From positions 11,887,501 to 11,951,500 of the forward strand of contig OZ022256.1 in NCBI GenBank assembly GCA_963978905.1: a stretch of 64,000 nt of DNA, read 5' to 3'. The position numbers and the translations under genes are program-made. Source of the DNA: Trichostrongylus colubriformis (lineage: Eukaryota > Nematoda > Chromadorea > Rhabditida > Trichostrongylidae). Below are positions 23,701 to 34,540 of the stretch, in pieces. Every line of letters starts with the position of its first letter. The first letter of the stretch is position 1. The notes below the pieces were generated by a model. That model had not been told where the DNA came from, ran no database searches, and was given only the letters and a program-made list of their open reading frames with translations.

Positions 23701-26700
23701 GATGCGCACGGTAGGTCTTAACTTGTCGCGAGGACATCGGGAGAAAGTCGACCGGGCATGGTCACGTTGAGGCACGACGTAATGTACAGAATGGATGGGA
23801 AGCGGACTCGTAGCATGACTTTGACGGCGTCTTCGGACGCCTCCGAGTTTTAGATTTAAGCGGTGCGGAACTCTTCGCGCTATTCTTCCGTAAAGTGAAC
23901 GGTGCTTTCCGGGCGTAGTAGGAAGCGCTCATTTAGTCGAATGTCGAAAATTGGATCCCTTTTCCCAGGTTCCCGAAAACGGGACGACCTTGGAAGAAAA
24001 CTCGGGGTGAAGCATGGCGCGGATGGTAGACAGTCCAAACGCTTGCCTACCGCCGCGAAGGACTCATTCAGATTTTCCTTTAAAGCTTCATTGCTCTCGT
24101 TCTTTTCCGGGTTGGGGGAGCGGCCGAAACGCAAGTGTCGTTCCATACTTGCGCCAGAGCCGACTGGCTTGGGTCCTCAATGTTAGCGTTCCCCCATAGA
24201 GAGAAGCGTCACCGGCCAATCCATCGAAAGGAGCGAAGGAAGGTCTCACCGAGCTTTCCCGCTTAGGAGGTATGGTGTTGGGCGGTAGGCAGAAGCCCCT
24301 ACGGTACAAAGTGACGATGCTTGAGACATACTGCGAGTCACAGGCATAACACATTATGGAAATGGCTGAGGCGTGGGAGCTTTATCATGACAGGTACCAC
24401 TTCACAGACGCTTGTACCACGCGAAATGACCTATGGATTCAAATTATTGGCTATCTAACCCTACCTAATCGAGCGTTCCACAATCTGCAAAACTTAATTT
24501 ATGCTCAGAGGCACTTTATCATCTTCTGTGGCTCAACCTGGGGAGAAACATGACTGAATCGGCGCTTGGAGCTATCGAGGTTCCTTGGTCTCCTATCACT
24601 GTGCTCGAGAAATTCAAAAACTTGCGATCGCCTTGTGCTGACAGCCGAGGGGGGAATCTAACCGTATCCCAAGAGTGTCAATGAGGTGACCGGAGGATCA
24701 GCGTAATGCTTCTGCTATGGGATGGAAGAAAAGACAGCAACTAAACTAGAACTAATATAGAACTAATATAGAGATTCAAAGGAGAGAGGGTTCGGGCAGA
24801 GGGGACGAGGATCGACCGAAAGACAGCTAGTGGCGTAGACAAGTTGGCCAAACCAGAGAGGGAGGGCCACTGATGCAATATGAAAGAGGTGCAAGTAAAT
24901 CATTCCTGGGAACCAAGTTATTGTGAAAAGGAACAAGACTAGGAGCGGTGCAGATTGAATTGGCGAGAAGAGCCAAAACGACAGTATGTCTTGACTCTAT
25001 GTGTACCAGAATGGATGAGGGTGTGCCTAACATCTGAAGAAAGGCAAAGAAGATGCAAGAAGAAATGAAAGAAAGAGAAAATGGTATTCCGACACAACCC
25101 GTGATGCACGATGGAATCCACAAAAACGCGGCGCGAGAAGAAGAGACCGAAAGGAGCACTGTCTGTCTGTGCAGGAGAGGCGCCGGCTGACACTGCGGGG
25201 TTGGACGGTCGCCCAAAAGGGCAAAACGAAGAAAATGAAGGATAAGAAAGGGAAACACCGACTGGAAGAAATTAAAGCGAAAAATACCGCTGCAAGCAAA
25301 GGAGAAATCACCCGAAAAGAAAGGAGAGAAGAAGTTACAACTAACCACGACTTCGTCCGACTCGCTGCTACCAGTTGTAGCCCTCCATCTATATCTTCTA
25401 TATGGGTTCCCACGACTTTAAGCAACAAACTTATTAACGTATATCCCCATGGGTACAGTGCAGGAAGTGAGCTAGCAGCGGAGGCAAAGATGCGCGCCGA
25501 GTCGAAGCTGGACGAAGCAGCCGTCCTCGGTCGTCGTCGTCTTTCCGAACATCGTCCTCTACAAGCCTCGTTCCCATGCCCCTACCGCCATCGTAGCGCT
25601 TCTGATCAGTCTCAATCATTGAAGTTTTTAGCTTCTCGCAACTCAATGACTTAGTCTGGGAATTTCGATCTGGTCCGAGGCCTTACAGCATGAACAAAGT
25701 AATTTTCTGTTTCGAAGCCCTCTCTTATCTTGTGCACGAAACCGAGTGAGAGCTCAGAATTTTATCACAGAAATCCCGAAAAAGGATTACAAAAATATTT
25801 GCAAAAGATATAGAATTCTGTGAGCTGGCTTTTACCACATCCTTTCTTACACCTCTAGAAGCCACTCACCTGGATTTGTACAGCACCACATTAAGGCTGC
25901 CACGGAATAAGACGGTAAGTATGCTGCTTTTGTGAGACGCCAGGAAAGCTAGCGAGATTTTTTGCAACTGCTTTTAAACCTTTTCAAGATTTTGGACTGA
26001 ATTTTAACTCGAACGTTTAAATCGCGTGCAACAGACGGTGTTACACGAGATTCAAACCACAAATTTTGGTTTTCTTGGAAAGGTGTCGTGGTCAAATGCT
26101 ACCAACAAATGTTTTTGAATATGGAAAATAACATATCTTCCAGGACCCTTCTCTTCCAAAGAGTTTGAAGGATTTTGGCAAAACGCTTTTGAACAGCTTA
26201 TGCAGCATCTGAACAGTAACAGCCTTCACTTGAAAAATATTTGGTGTTGATTACTGAATTTTATTAGTAGTGATGTCAAAAAAAGGAACCAGTTTTTCCA
26301 CAATGGTGCGATGACTGGTAGATATATCACTCTACATAATCGCAAACAAATCTCAACAGCGAAAGCTCGAGTTTTTTAACGAATTCTTTCACAATGGTAA
26401 AACGTCTTGGAGATATGTCGTTCCACATACTCAAAAACGAACCTTCACAGCCTTAGCTCTCAGAAATCGAAGCCTTCATGTGACCGAAAAAAACGGCTCT
26501 GTGTGAGCAAGTGCAACACATGGTGTTGCACGATTTCAAGAGAGCAAAAACAGTCCCGTTCCGTTGTGTGCTTAAGACTCTCACTATTTCAAACGCGTTT
26601 CCTAAGATGCATTCAGCTGACCCTCGTTTAACCGCTTTCATCACTCACGGAGGCTTGGGCAGCGTCAATGAGCTCGCTCATCTTGGAAAACCAGCAATAG

Positions 26701-29700
26701 TAGTGAGTTGTTGAAAGTGCTATTTTGTTGAACATTGTAAATTTTATGGAGGTCGTCAGTTTCCCATTATCCATCTTTTTGAGGTACCTGTCTTCGCCGA
26801 TGAAACCAGAAATGCTTATATGCTCGCCAAGCATGGAGGCGGCATCGTCCTGACTAAAAACGCTTTTGAACACCCTGATGCGCTTCGAGAATCTCTTCAA
26901 AAGATCTTCAACGATGCAAGGTGCGCTGTAACGAATCCGGAAAGGCCATATTATAACTGACGACATTCTACAGTTATTCTCATAACGCTAAGCGACTGTC
27001 GGACATGCTGCTTAACCAGCCAATCAGTGCCAAGCAGCTTCTCATCAGGCACAGTGAATTCGCAGCTAAGTGAGTTTTTGACGGAGAAGATCGATTGAAT
27101 TTCTAGAAGAAGTTCCGCTCTCTGACATCTGCGCAGAAAATTAGTTCGTGCTCATTCTTCATGGTGCCGGCGTCACGGCGTGGTCCCGTGTCTCTGCGTC
27201 TTAGCCTGGGTTACCTACCTCTTTCTTGAGGCATTCCTGCACCACCCCCATATCACTCTGCCTCGCTGGCTGTGAACGCACCCAGGCCCTGCCGGCGCAA
27301 AGTATGAACGCAGTCTAAGGTCTCCTCGTCTTCATCTCGACCTATCTTGCCATACACCTTATGATAAAAAGCATTAGTTTTGAACGAATATTTGTGGTAG
27401 TCTCTGAAAGAACTCTGACAGCCACCTCTTCATTACTTCTTGCTGCGATGTCACTTCAGCGATTCAGTTTCCAGCCACCAGCACAACTTTTAAAATCAAA
27501 TACGCCATTTCTCGGATTAGTTCTGCATGAATAAGCAGAAAAAGTATCCCATAGAAGCATTCAAGGAAGAACTATGAAAGAAAGAGAGAACCCAAAGAAA
27601 ACGAGAACAATGGAAAAAGGGGAAGTAATGACACTTTTTTACTCAGTTAGTAGTGTGCACGGAAGCAGTTTTGAAGGATACTGTACTAGCGCACCCAATC
27701 CTACCGACGTACACCCGGTCTGGCACGATCTCACTTGATGCCTTTTGCTTCGTTAAAGGAGCTCTGTTATGAGCAGGGTCAAGCCTCCGTCGAGGAAACC
27801 TTGATAGCATATTTGTGGTAGTCTATGAAAGAACTCTGACAGCCACCTCTTCATTACTTCCTGCTGCGATGTCACTTCAGCGATTCAGTTTCCAGCCACC
27901 AGCACAACTTTTAAAATCAAATACGCCATTTCTCGGATTAGTTCTGCATGAATTAGCAGAAAAAGTATCCCATAGAAACATTCAAGGAAGAACTATGAAA
28001 GAAAGAGAGAACCCAAAGAAAACGAGAACAATGGAAAAAGGGGAAGTAATGACACCTTTTCACTCAGTTAGTAGTGTGCACGGAAGCAGTTTTGAAGGAT
28101 ACTGTACTAACGCACCCAATCCTACCGACGTACACCCGGTCTGGCACGATCTCACTTGATGCCTTTTGCTTCGTTAAAGGAGCTCTGTTATGAGCAGGGT
28201 CAAGCCTCCGTCGAGGAAACCTTGATAGAATATTATATTTGTATTTGGTCCGCTGCAAGCGGACCAAATACAACCAACCTATCAAGGATTCCTCGACGGA
28301 GGGGGTAGTGATCGTTGAGGTAGGCAGTGATCAACGGAATTTCTCAGGCTAAGGGTCCAAAGTGTAAAGGGGGAAATGTGATGAAACTGCCCAACTGGGT
28401 TCTTTCCCGAAACTAATTTAACCTAATCAACATGAAAGCCTCATGCATGGCGCGATCCACTTCGAAGCCACCCAATGCCAATAACCCTGTCATTAATCCG
28501 GCGGCACCGAAACCTCATACAGAGACACCTCCGATAATCACCGAATCCGTGGTAAGCGATACCGATCCACGGGTACCACTTTGGATGAACACTCCAGAAA
28601 CTATCATCTGGCCTTGGACAGGATTACCGCGTGAAAACGAGCAAACGAGCCTTTGAATCAGTTCCCTCTGGCTGGTGAGATCAAACAATAAAATGTGGAA
28701 TCCTTCCACATCTTACTACGACTGCAAGTACTTGATCTGTTTAGCGAGCCACTAGGCAACCCTGAAAGACCTTTGTATTACTTGAGAATGGGAAGCATAG
28801 TCTATGCATGGGCATCCCGCAACGAGGCCAGCTGAGAGCACTCATCCTCTCGTTGGTCTTCTGAGAGCAGAAATGCGTACTGGATGCGTAACAGACACAA
28901 TGAATCATTTTTTCAAAGAATTGTGGGAAGATCTCGCAACTTCGACGGAGGAAAAATTTTCTTCGCCTGGCTTTCCTCGAAATAACATCATTCTTCCTAA
29001 AGATACTGTATGGTTCAAGTAGTATTCAGAAAGCGGCAGCCTCGCAGACCCCGGACAACTAATTTGCACCTATAAAGTTGCGTTTGAAGGAAGTCACGAC
29101 CCTTAATGTGAAACACTACAAGATTTCTCAAAATCCCTCAGCTGGATACCCATATCGAAAACTACGCAACCATTAGGGAAACCAAGCGGCAGGTAGCTTG
29201 GTCTAAGGGAGCTATCAAGAAAACAGTTCACATTACTTCGAAGTTGGAGTTTAAGTAATGTTTCAAGTATTCAAAAAATGTCCAAATTCAGTAAGGAGGA
29301 TAATGCGCTCTCAATTTGATCGCTGCGTCGCTACTGCGGCGATCAGATGAATCAGATGAGGCACAATGGAGCGCATTACATGGCTCCTCTTTGATTTTTA
29401 ACTTTTCTATTCTTGTTTTTTCATCCTTTATCTCTGCTCAATGGCTTGCATGACTATTGACCCTGCATGCCTTCTCCTTTGTCATCAGAGGACGGCAAAT
29501 TATCCATGGTCGACAATCCTTTCGATTCGATATATGCCTTGAATTTTGTGTTACTATTTCTCTTCCGGACTATAAGTACGAGTTTCTCAGATTCTTTTTC
29601 TCTCGTTTGCCAGGAGTTTGGCCTCAGTGTCTTTTTACCATAGGCTCTTAATTTCCTTGATGCATTTGCCCGCACAGCTGGGTAGAAACCACAGAAACAG

Positions 29701-30112
29701 CGGAACCTGAAAAAGGGGCGGAGGTCGTATGAAGGCCCCCTTCTAGGGGGAGGGGATCGTATTTTTTGAAAATTTTCCTAGACGCCACGCTTCGCCCTGG
29801 TTATGTGCAGTTGGCTCAGAGGCATGCATGATCAGGCATGTATCTATAGACCTCGAATGGACTGCATTCCTTTTCCAACCTTGACGTTACCTTATCTCGA
29901 TGCAAATATTCGTAGAAGTTATGTTACATTTTAGATTCGGACGCTTGCCGAACCTCGATCCTTATGGAAGGCATCTCTCATTCATAGAATACTTTCTGAT
30001 TGACATTCTCCTTGTTGTTCTTACTGTTGTTGTTGTTGCTGCCTTCATTGTTTTCAGGTTTCTTAAGAGATGCATTTTTGCCAAATCTAGCCAGAAAAAT
30101 AAGAAAGAGTAG
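17796..30112 (+). CDS. UDP-glucuronosyltransferase UGT-A, 13 exons, intact
   Basis: Exons: 17796-17945, 18169-18342, 19241-19283, 19920-20009, 20074-20184, 20292-20446, 20583-20720, 20783-20874, 22215-22351, 26617-26702, 26784-26920, 26974-27069, 29935-30112. They join in frame to 528 residues with GT-AG junctions, the usual UGT length. The product would transfer a sugar from a UDP-sugar to small lipophilic acceptors in the ER lumen. Residues 1-18 are a signal peptide. His32 in [10 protein letters not shown] and Asp140 in EKFDVGIAE are the expected catalytic pair. The UGT signature runs from WLPQNALL through THGGLGS (His374) to VPVFADE (398-399). A membrane span lies near 490-511, followed by a tail ending KNKKE, a KxKxx ER-retrieval signal. 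The usual Asp-Gln of the signature is Asp-Glu here. Exon 4 is taken from the TTAAG acceptor conserved in B and C. ATTAAA follows the stop at 30118. Confidence 0.93.
18420..18935 (+). repeat. Dispersed repeat F, copy 2, in UGT-A intron 2
   Basis: This copy is similar to 12340-12905. UGT-B intron 2 (38340-38748) lacks it, so the insertion is private to A or was lost in B. It is more CpG-rich than its surroundings near 18770-18840. Confidence 0.6.
19511..19523 (+). repeat. G homopolymer run
   Basis: A run of 13 G follows GGGGA in intron 3 of UGT-A. It is prone to slippage and to assembly error. Confidence 0.9.
19545..19890 (-). repeat. SINE-like repeat S, UGT-A intron 3
   Basis: Read on the minus strand, the head is near 19885. 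It has a tRNA-like start (GGCGGAGATGGC...CTGACAGGTGGCG) and a B-box-like word GGATCAAATCCC about 45 bases further, then a tRNA-unrelated body. Related copies lie at 39125-39475, 47030-47300, 52450-52745 and 54435-54765. The copies in intron 3 of A, B and C have the same position and orientation relative to the gene. Confidence 0.65.
21013..21660. repeat. R-type repeat in UGT-A intron 8, split by a foldback
   Basis: The left part (TGCGTTCATACTCTGCGGTG...) and right part (GCCGGCGCAGTGTATGAACG) form one R copy. It is interrupted at about 21117-21617 by the M2 foldback. UGT-B and UGT-C carry R copies in the same intron, so R predates their duplication and the nested element is later. Confidence 0.7.
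21117..21617. mobile_element. Foldback M2, copy nested in R (UGT-A intron 8)
   Basis: The ends read as CGATCGGTCGAATTTTTGCGCG and the complement of CGAAAATTCGACCAATCGACC. The interior word GGAATTCCGCTCAAGACGCAG is shared with the copies at 40130-40392 and 51525-51795 in diverged form. No coding sequence was seen. Confidence 0.65.
22614..25664. mobile_element. Private 3-kb insertion in UGT-A intron 9 with direct terminal repeats
   Basis: The first block (22614 to about 22925) and the last (25373-25664) are direct repeats of roughly 80% identity by eye. Both start AGTTGTAGCCCTCC and end in TTTTTAGCTTCTCGCAAC and a short tail. Intron 9 of UGT-B and UGT-C goes from the left flank to the right flank without it. 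Between the repeats lies a minus-strand UPF1-like helicase remnant. It could be a decayed transposable element or a gene fragment trapped between two repeat copies. Confidence 0.6.
23204..24350 (-). pseudogene. UPF1-like superfamily 1 helicase remnant
   Basis: Between 23737 and 23204 one minus-strand frame reads [20 protein letters not shown], then [24 protein letters not shown], one TAG stop (23485-23483), [16 protein letters not shown], and [20 protein letters not shown]. These follow the order of the C-terminal helicase domain of UPF1-type enzymes. An intermediate word [16 protein letters not shown] is present only in another frame, showing frameshifts. Sequence upstream to 24350 may encode more of the same protein but I could not confirm it. 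It is inactive as it stands. The intron context suggests it arrived with the insertion that contains it. Confidence 0.7.
27160..27318. repeat. R-type repeat in UGT-A intron 12
   Basis: The copy runs from GGTGCCGGCGTCACGGCGTGG to GCCGGCGCAAAGTATGAACG. Intron 12 of UGT-B and UGT-C has the R repeat at the same place, so it was present before these genes duplicated. Confidence 0.65.
27388..28229 (+). repeat. Tandem duplication, 2 x 421 bp, in UGT-A intron 12
   Basis: Unit 1 (27388-27808) and unit 2 (27809-28229) differ at only about 6-8 positions by eye, for example CTCTG/CTATG and AATAAGC/AATTAGC. UGT-B and UGT-C have single, more diverged counterparts of the first part of this sequence in the same intron. 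The duplication is recent and private to A. Confidence 0.9.
28241..28271. other. Perfect 14-bp hairpin
   Basis: GTATTTGGTCCGCT and its exact complement are separated by 3 bases. It sits at the start of repeat E copy 2 and probably marks a palindromic joint between repeats. A termination or RNA role cannot be argued from sequence alone. Confidence 0.85.
28245..28680 (+). repeat. Dispersed repeat E, copy 2, in UGT-A intron 12
   Basis: Diverged copy of 1590-1990 in the same orientation. The 74-codon open frame inside it is not conserved in the other copy. Confidence 0.6.
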
Positions 30113-31300
30113 GTCCTATTAAATGATATGTACATGTATACAATGATCATGATTGTTCTCGAACCAAAGTTTTTGATAAAGAAATGTGTTGGTTAAAAGT
30201 TTGTGGATTTTCATTATTCGAAAACCACAGAATTGCACGGTTTTGGTTACTATGTTCACCCAGTCTTGCCTTCTCTCTCTTACAGAATGGAGCGATATTG
30301 TTCCGGACGTCAGCATTTGCATCACTTAATACTTTTTTTACCCATTCGCCTCGAATTCAGAGACTGCTCCGACGAGACTGGAAAAAAGTGATTGTGGCGA
30401 TGGTTCCCTATTGGCGTACAGCTTCCACTGTTATCAATGCTCAAAAACTGAGAGCTAAGTGATTGAAAATGAAGTTTGTGTGTTTAATTCGTAAGAGGTC
30501 AGGACTGTCCACGTCGTGCGAGATGTATAGACGAGATGCGGTGCCCAGGAAGATGCTATATGAGGCATCTTTTATTAGTATGGATGTGTATTCTTATGTC
30601 AGGATTTCGCGCAGCGCCGAGCGCCAAGCGACGTTTGCGTGCGAATCAATTGCTTGCAAAACGCTATCATTAGCCATGTCTGAACCGAAAACATTTCAAA
30701 TGAATTAAATGTAACAGATTTCTGCCGTGAGATGAAATTTATTCGAAAACAAGTTCAATATAGTGACAAATGAATGAAGATAGGTGTAGATATTGGTTGT
30801 CGCCCTTCCTATGTAATCACACCAATTGGCCACCCCAAGGGTAGCCCACTAGCTGGCAAACGTTGGGCGGAGGACGTCGCAATGCGAACTCCTGACATAA
30901 AGGTACAGCCCCTATTACCGCTCAACTCCACACGCGGCAGATGTGTGACTTGAGCCAAATCCTTAGTAAGAAGAATTCTTTTAGAACACCTCAGCCATGA
31001 AATGCGTCAGTGCATTCAAAAAGAAAATCTCAAAACTCATGCGTTATACGTGGGCAGTTCTCCCTCACTCTTGTACAGCAAGCCATCGTTCCAATCTATC
31101 CATCCTAACATCTCTGACCTAATTTGTCACAATTGGATGATGTCTAATGACAAAGAGACACCAGCTATTTCAAAAAGCTACCAGATCAATTCACATTCAC
31201 AAAGGATTCACGGAAGTTCTCACAAGGAAAAACTCTACATGATTGTTGATTTTACCCGGATAGCCTTCCAGTTGAGCCAGACGAGATGAGAGCGCCTCAA
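30113..31300 (+). repeat. Duplicated 3' flank of UGT-A
   Basis: It is similar to the 3' flank of UGT-B (45302-46310), and its first 330 bases are similar to the 3' flank of UGT-C (47667-47370 on the minus strand). Shared words are TTGATAAAGAAA, CTCTTACAGAATGGAG or its relatives, TTTCGCGCAGCG and CACACGCGGCAGATG. Nothing here looks coding. It fixes the right border of the duplicated unit. Confidence 0.7.
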
Positions 31301-31754
31301 TTGCTTTTCCTCCATCATTTGACAGTACTTTTGCTCCGCCAAATCCTAAGCAGCCTCAGGCTATATCACTAATGTAACTGAACAATACTTGAGTCAGCAA
31401 AAGACTATAGCTTCTGTCGAGGAATTCAGGAAACACCACATGTTTGCAAAATTCGTAAGAAGAATTACAAACCTCAAAAACGTGGAACTCTCCATGAACT
31501 CGGTCACGAAAGTCTCGAAGAAAACTTATCTGTGAGAAAAGTTACACAGATGAGAGAACAACACGAAGTGAGAAGCACACGTTTAATATTCTTAATACAA
31601 GAGAGCGACTTCATATGCAAAAGGCACATTTCAATCGTCATACTTTGAAAAAAGAAAACAATGACAGCCAACCTCTTTGCTCAAAGATGCTCGATGGCTA
31701 CCCAATTCATCACATATGCTTGAGCTCGCCACAGAGCCAGGCTTCTAAATAGAG

Positions 31755-33042
31755 TCAAAGGCTTTTATCAAGGAATGGGACAACAACAAGAGAAAGGATA
31801 GCATGCACTACATCTGGTAAGACTTCCTCCGGCGAGATTGGCGTTGATATATCCCTTTTTTCAGATCCTTTCATGACTGTCTGAACGGCGGTCATGACAC
31901 CACCTTGAACATCAGAATCAAGGGCAGTGATTCCGTCGACAAACTCTGAACGACCGACATTTAGCACACGTATCTTAGGTGCTCTTAGCGAGTTAAACTT
32001 GCATCCTCTATCCTCCTCTTTTTCAACGAGATGGCAGTGATCAACACACTTTTCTGCTTACTGCCCAACAATGCAGCACCAACGATGAGAACAGTCATCT
32101 TGAGTAGCTCAGTGGTGGACCCCGTTTCAGCTACAAAAAGCTTGACCGCGTTAGTGAAGACAAGGGGGCCCCTCACTATTCAAACAACAAAAAGGCATAG
32201 AGAGTATGAAAGGAGCATGAATTTATATAACTATGATCACACCTACATATGTGCTGGCAAATACGTACGGATAGCATGTGTTTTTGTATACGATCGTTGA
32301 AATCTTGACCTCCCAACCGGTTGTTTCCTGCCATGGCTTGCGTAACGAAGGTACCTCCCTGAAGCCACAGGACAGACACATCCGACGTTCCTCCTCCTTG
32401 AATGCACGACTAATGAATTACTGTAATAATGTGTAAAAAAGGGTAGTAGCCCACCAAGATCTATGACGACAACGCTCTTGACACCTTTGTTCTTGTTCAG
32501 ACAATAAGCAAGAGATGCGGCCGTGGGTTCAAATATTACACGACGCACTTCCATACCAAGGAATGCAGCAGTATATAGGTGGAAATTGAAAAATGGTGAA
32601 GCCAGGCAACTTGCAAAAACGTGGCAAATTTTAGTATCATCATGGTTGTAGTCTTACAGCGTAGAAATCAAGCATAAATACCCGATCCAAACTGAAACTC
32701 CGTAAAGCTACAGAAACGTGCTCCAGAAATGTATTGGGTGCATGATATAACGCCTTTTGATATGATATTTTATTGAAAAAAATTTAAGAGCTAAAAAATT
32801 GTAAAAGACAAAGATATTTTTGCCTAATGCTTGGTAAAAATGAATGAGAGCCTAATGAAGAACACAATAGAAATGATCATGCATTTTTCGACATTATCTT
32901 ACACAATGAGTTTTCGTTAGAGTTTACATACACTCTTCAAAAACCTATTGTTAAACATGCTCATAAATTACCTGCTAACTCAGCGGCTTTGCCAGTGATA
33001 TTGCGTTGTGTTCCACCGAATTCAGCTGGCAGATATGACAAC
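31755..33042 (-). pseudogene. Hsp70-superfamily gene fragment, HSPA13/STC-1-like
   Basis: Three minus-strand exon-like segments follow the ATPase domain order. 33042-32972 reads YLPAEFGGTQRNITGKAAELA. About 32549-32455 reads RRVIFEPTAASLAYCLNKN and VVVIDLG. 32396-32269 reads GGTSDVSVLWLQGG, then AMAGNNRLGGQDFNDR. The last block is diagnostic of the microsomal Hsp70-like HSPA13/STC-1 group. A diverged 3' part (APKIRVLNVG, 31967-31755) may be the end of the ATPase domain. The acceptor before the middle exon lacks AG at the expected place, the N-terminal phosphate-1 motif was not found, and there is no peptide-binding domain (which HSPA13 also lacks). I favour a pseudogene or partial duplicate, but a divergent live gene is possible. 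Confidence 0.65.
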
Positions 33043-33049
33043 CTTAGTT

Positions 33050-34540
33050 AAAAAAGAGTAAAAAGCGAAAATGAATAAAAGAAATAAGAAAAAACAGAAT
33101 AGAAGAAAAAACTGGTAGGTAACCAATTCGTCTCAATGGCAATTACAGGTGTTTTTCAGCAGATTTCCTCGAATACGAAATGACTATTGATCCAACATCC
33201 TCCGGATAAAGTACCCTATAGAAATTTTTCAGTCATACATTAAGAAATGTCGCAATAAAAATATTAAAAAAAATAGAACGGATCAAGCTGGCCTTATTAG
33301 GAAAGAAAGAAATAAAGAAGAAACTTTAGCGCGCATTCCCATTAAAGAACGTCAAAGTTGTTTCTAACACAGGATTTGTCCAAATTTCGATTAGAAACCC
33401 ATGAGGGATCCGACAAGCTCTCCAAATTCAAAAGTGGTGCACTCGAAACGTCATTCATCAGAAACATAGATGGCTTCTAAAGAAACCCAGATTATTCGCT
33501 CTTCTGTTTGAATTTAATCCCTGCTTCTGTCAGGGCCTAACAAGACTGTCAAGGTGACAAGTGAAATGTCTTTTCTACTCAAACTAGAGGAAGACGATTC
33601 CTTCCGTGTGGTGAGGTGGCAATCTTATAGAAATCTGAGAAGTGCTCACTTCGTTCCACTCTCCAAAGGAACATCGAAAAACACATGTCCCATGTCATCT
33701 AGCTTTATGGTAAAAGAAAAAGAAACTATTTCTCAGTTCGGAGAACTTTAGATTAATCGATCAACTTCTTTTGAAGCTGCGTCTTGCACTTGATTTTCTT
33801 CACGAATCATTGTAGCTTTGAATGCATGCATATTCAACAAGTCTGCCACGATGGTCTTGATAGCTGTATTCACCACCAGTAGCACTCGGGCTTGCGACTT
33901 ACCTCAGACTTGGGTAACTGAAAGCATCGGAAGGGATAAATTTGGCAGACTGTGGATGAACGCTCAGTAATGAACGACGACGAATGAGTAGAGAAAGAAC
34001 GAGATAAAACGGCGAATCCGATCCCCCTTCTCTCCCGCATCACTCTGCGTCACTAGCCGAGGTAGACTTCAGACGGGCGGAGAGTCTAAATCAGCTGGCC
34101 AGAAATAATTGGAACGTTGTCCGCCTTCGCCGGCAACTCTCCTGGCTGCAGGACTGTAGGACGACACTCCGTGCTGCGGAGTAGTGACAAGACACCGAGC
34201 CGCGCTTTTTTAATGTGAGTTTCGACACACATCACCTTTTCTGATTTGTTTCAGAAAACATGCAACCACAGTTCTCAGTTTACTCTTACCTCTCCCGGTG
34301 TCGTTAAACTTTTTATTTCACCTTTATATAAACAGTATACAATGTAAGGTAAGGCTAAGTGGAAGGAATAAAAAGAAGCACAGCCAACAGTGAAACCCTT
34401 TTATAGTGAGAAAAGTAGGAGGATCTTTCTGTGGTATGTGGGAGTACCGATAACACAATATTGAGAGTTCGAGTTTCTGATCAGTCAACTGATTAATTCA
34501 GAAACAGTTACATATATACAGATATCCTACTATATATAAT
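33050..34540. other. Intergenic DNA with one diverged repeat
   Basis: The missing 5' exons of the Hsp70-like gene were not found. About 34040-34170 resembles, inverted, the repeat near 4980-5040 (CTCTGCGTCACTAG). The rest is AT-rich without recognisable content. Confidence 0.4.

Noticed and set aside
24827..25428. Overlapping hydrophobic open frames (173 and 133 codons) on the minus strand
   Set aside because: Composition is Phe/Ser/Leu rich from the complement of purine-rich DNA. The frames overlap each other and show no domain pattern.
22614..25664. LTR retrotransposon reading of the direct repeats
   Set aside because: The repeats are only about 80% alike, and no reverse transcriptase, protease, integrase or primer site was seen between them.
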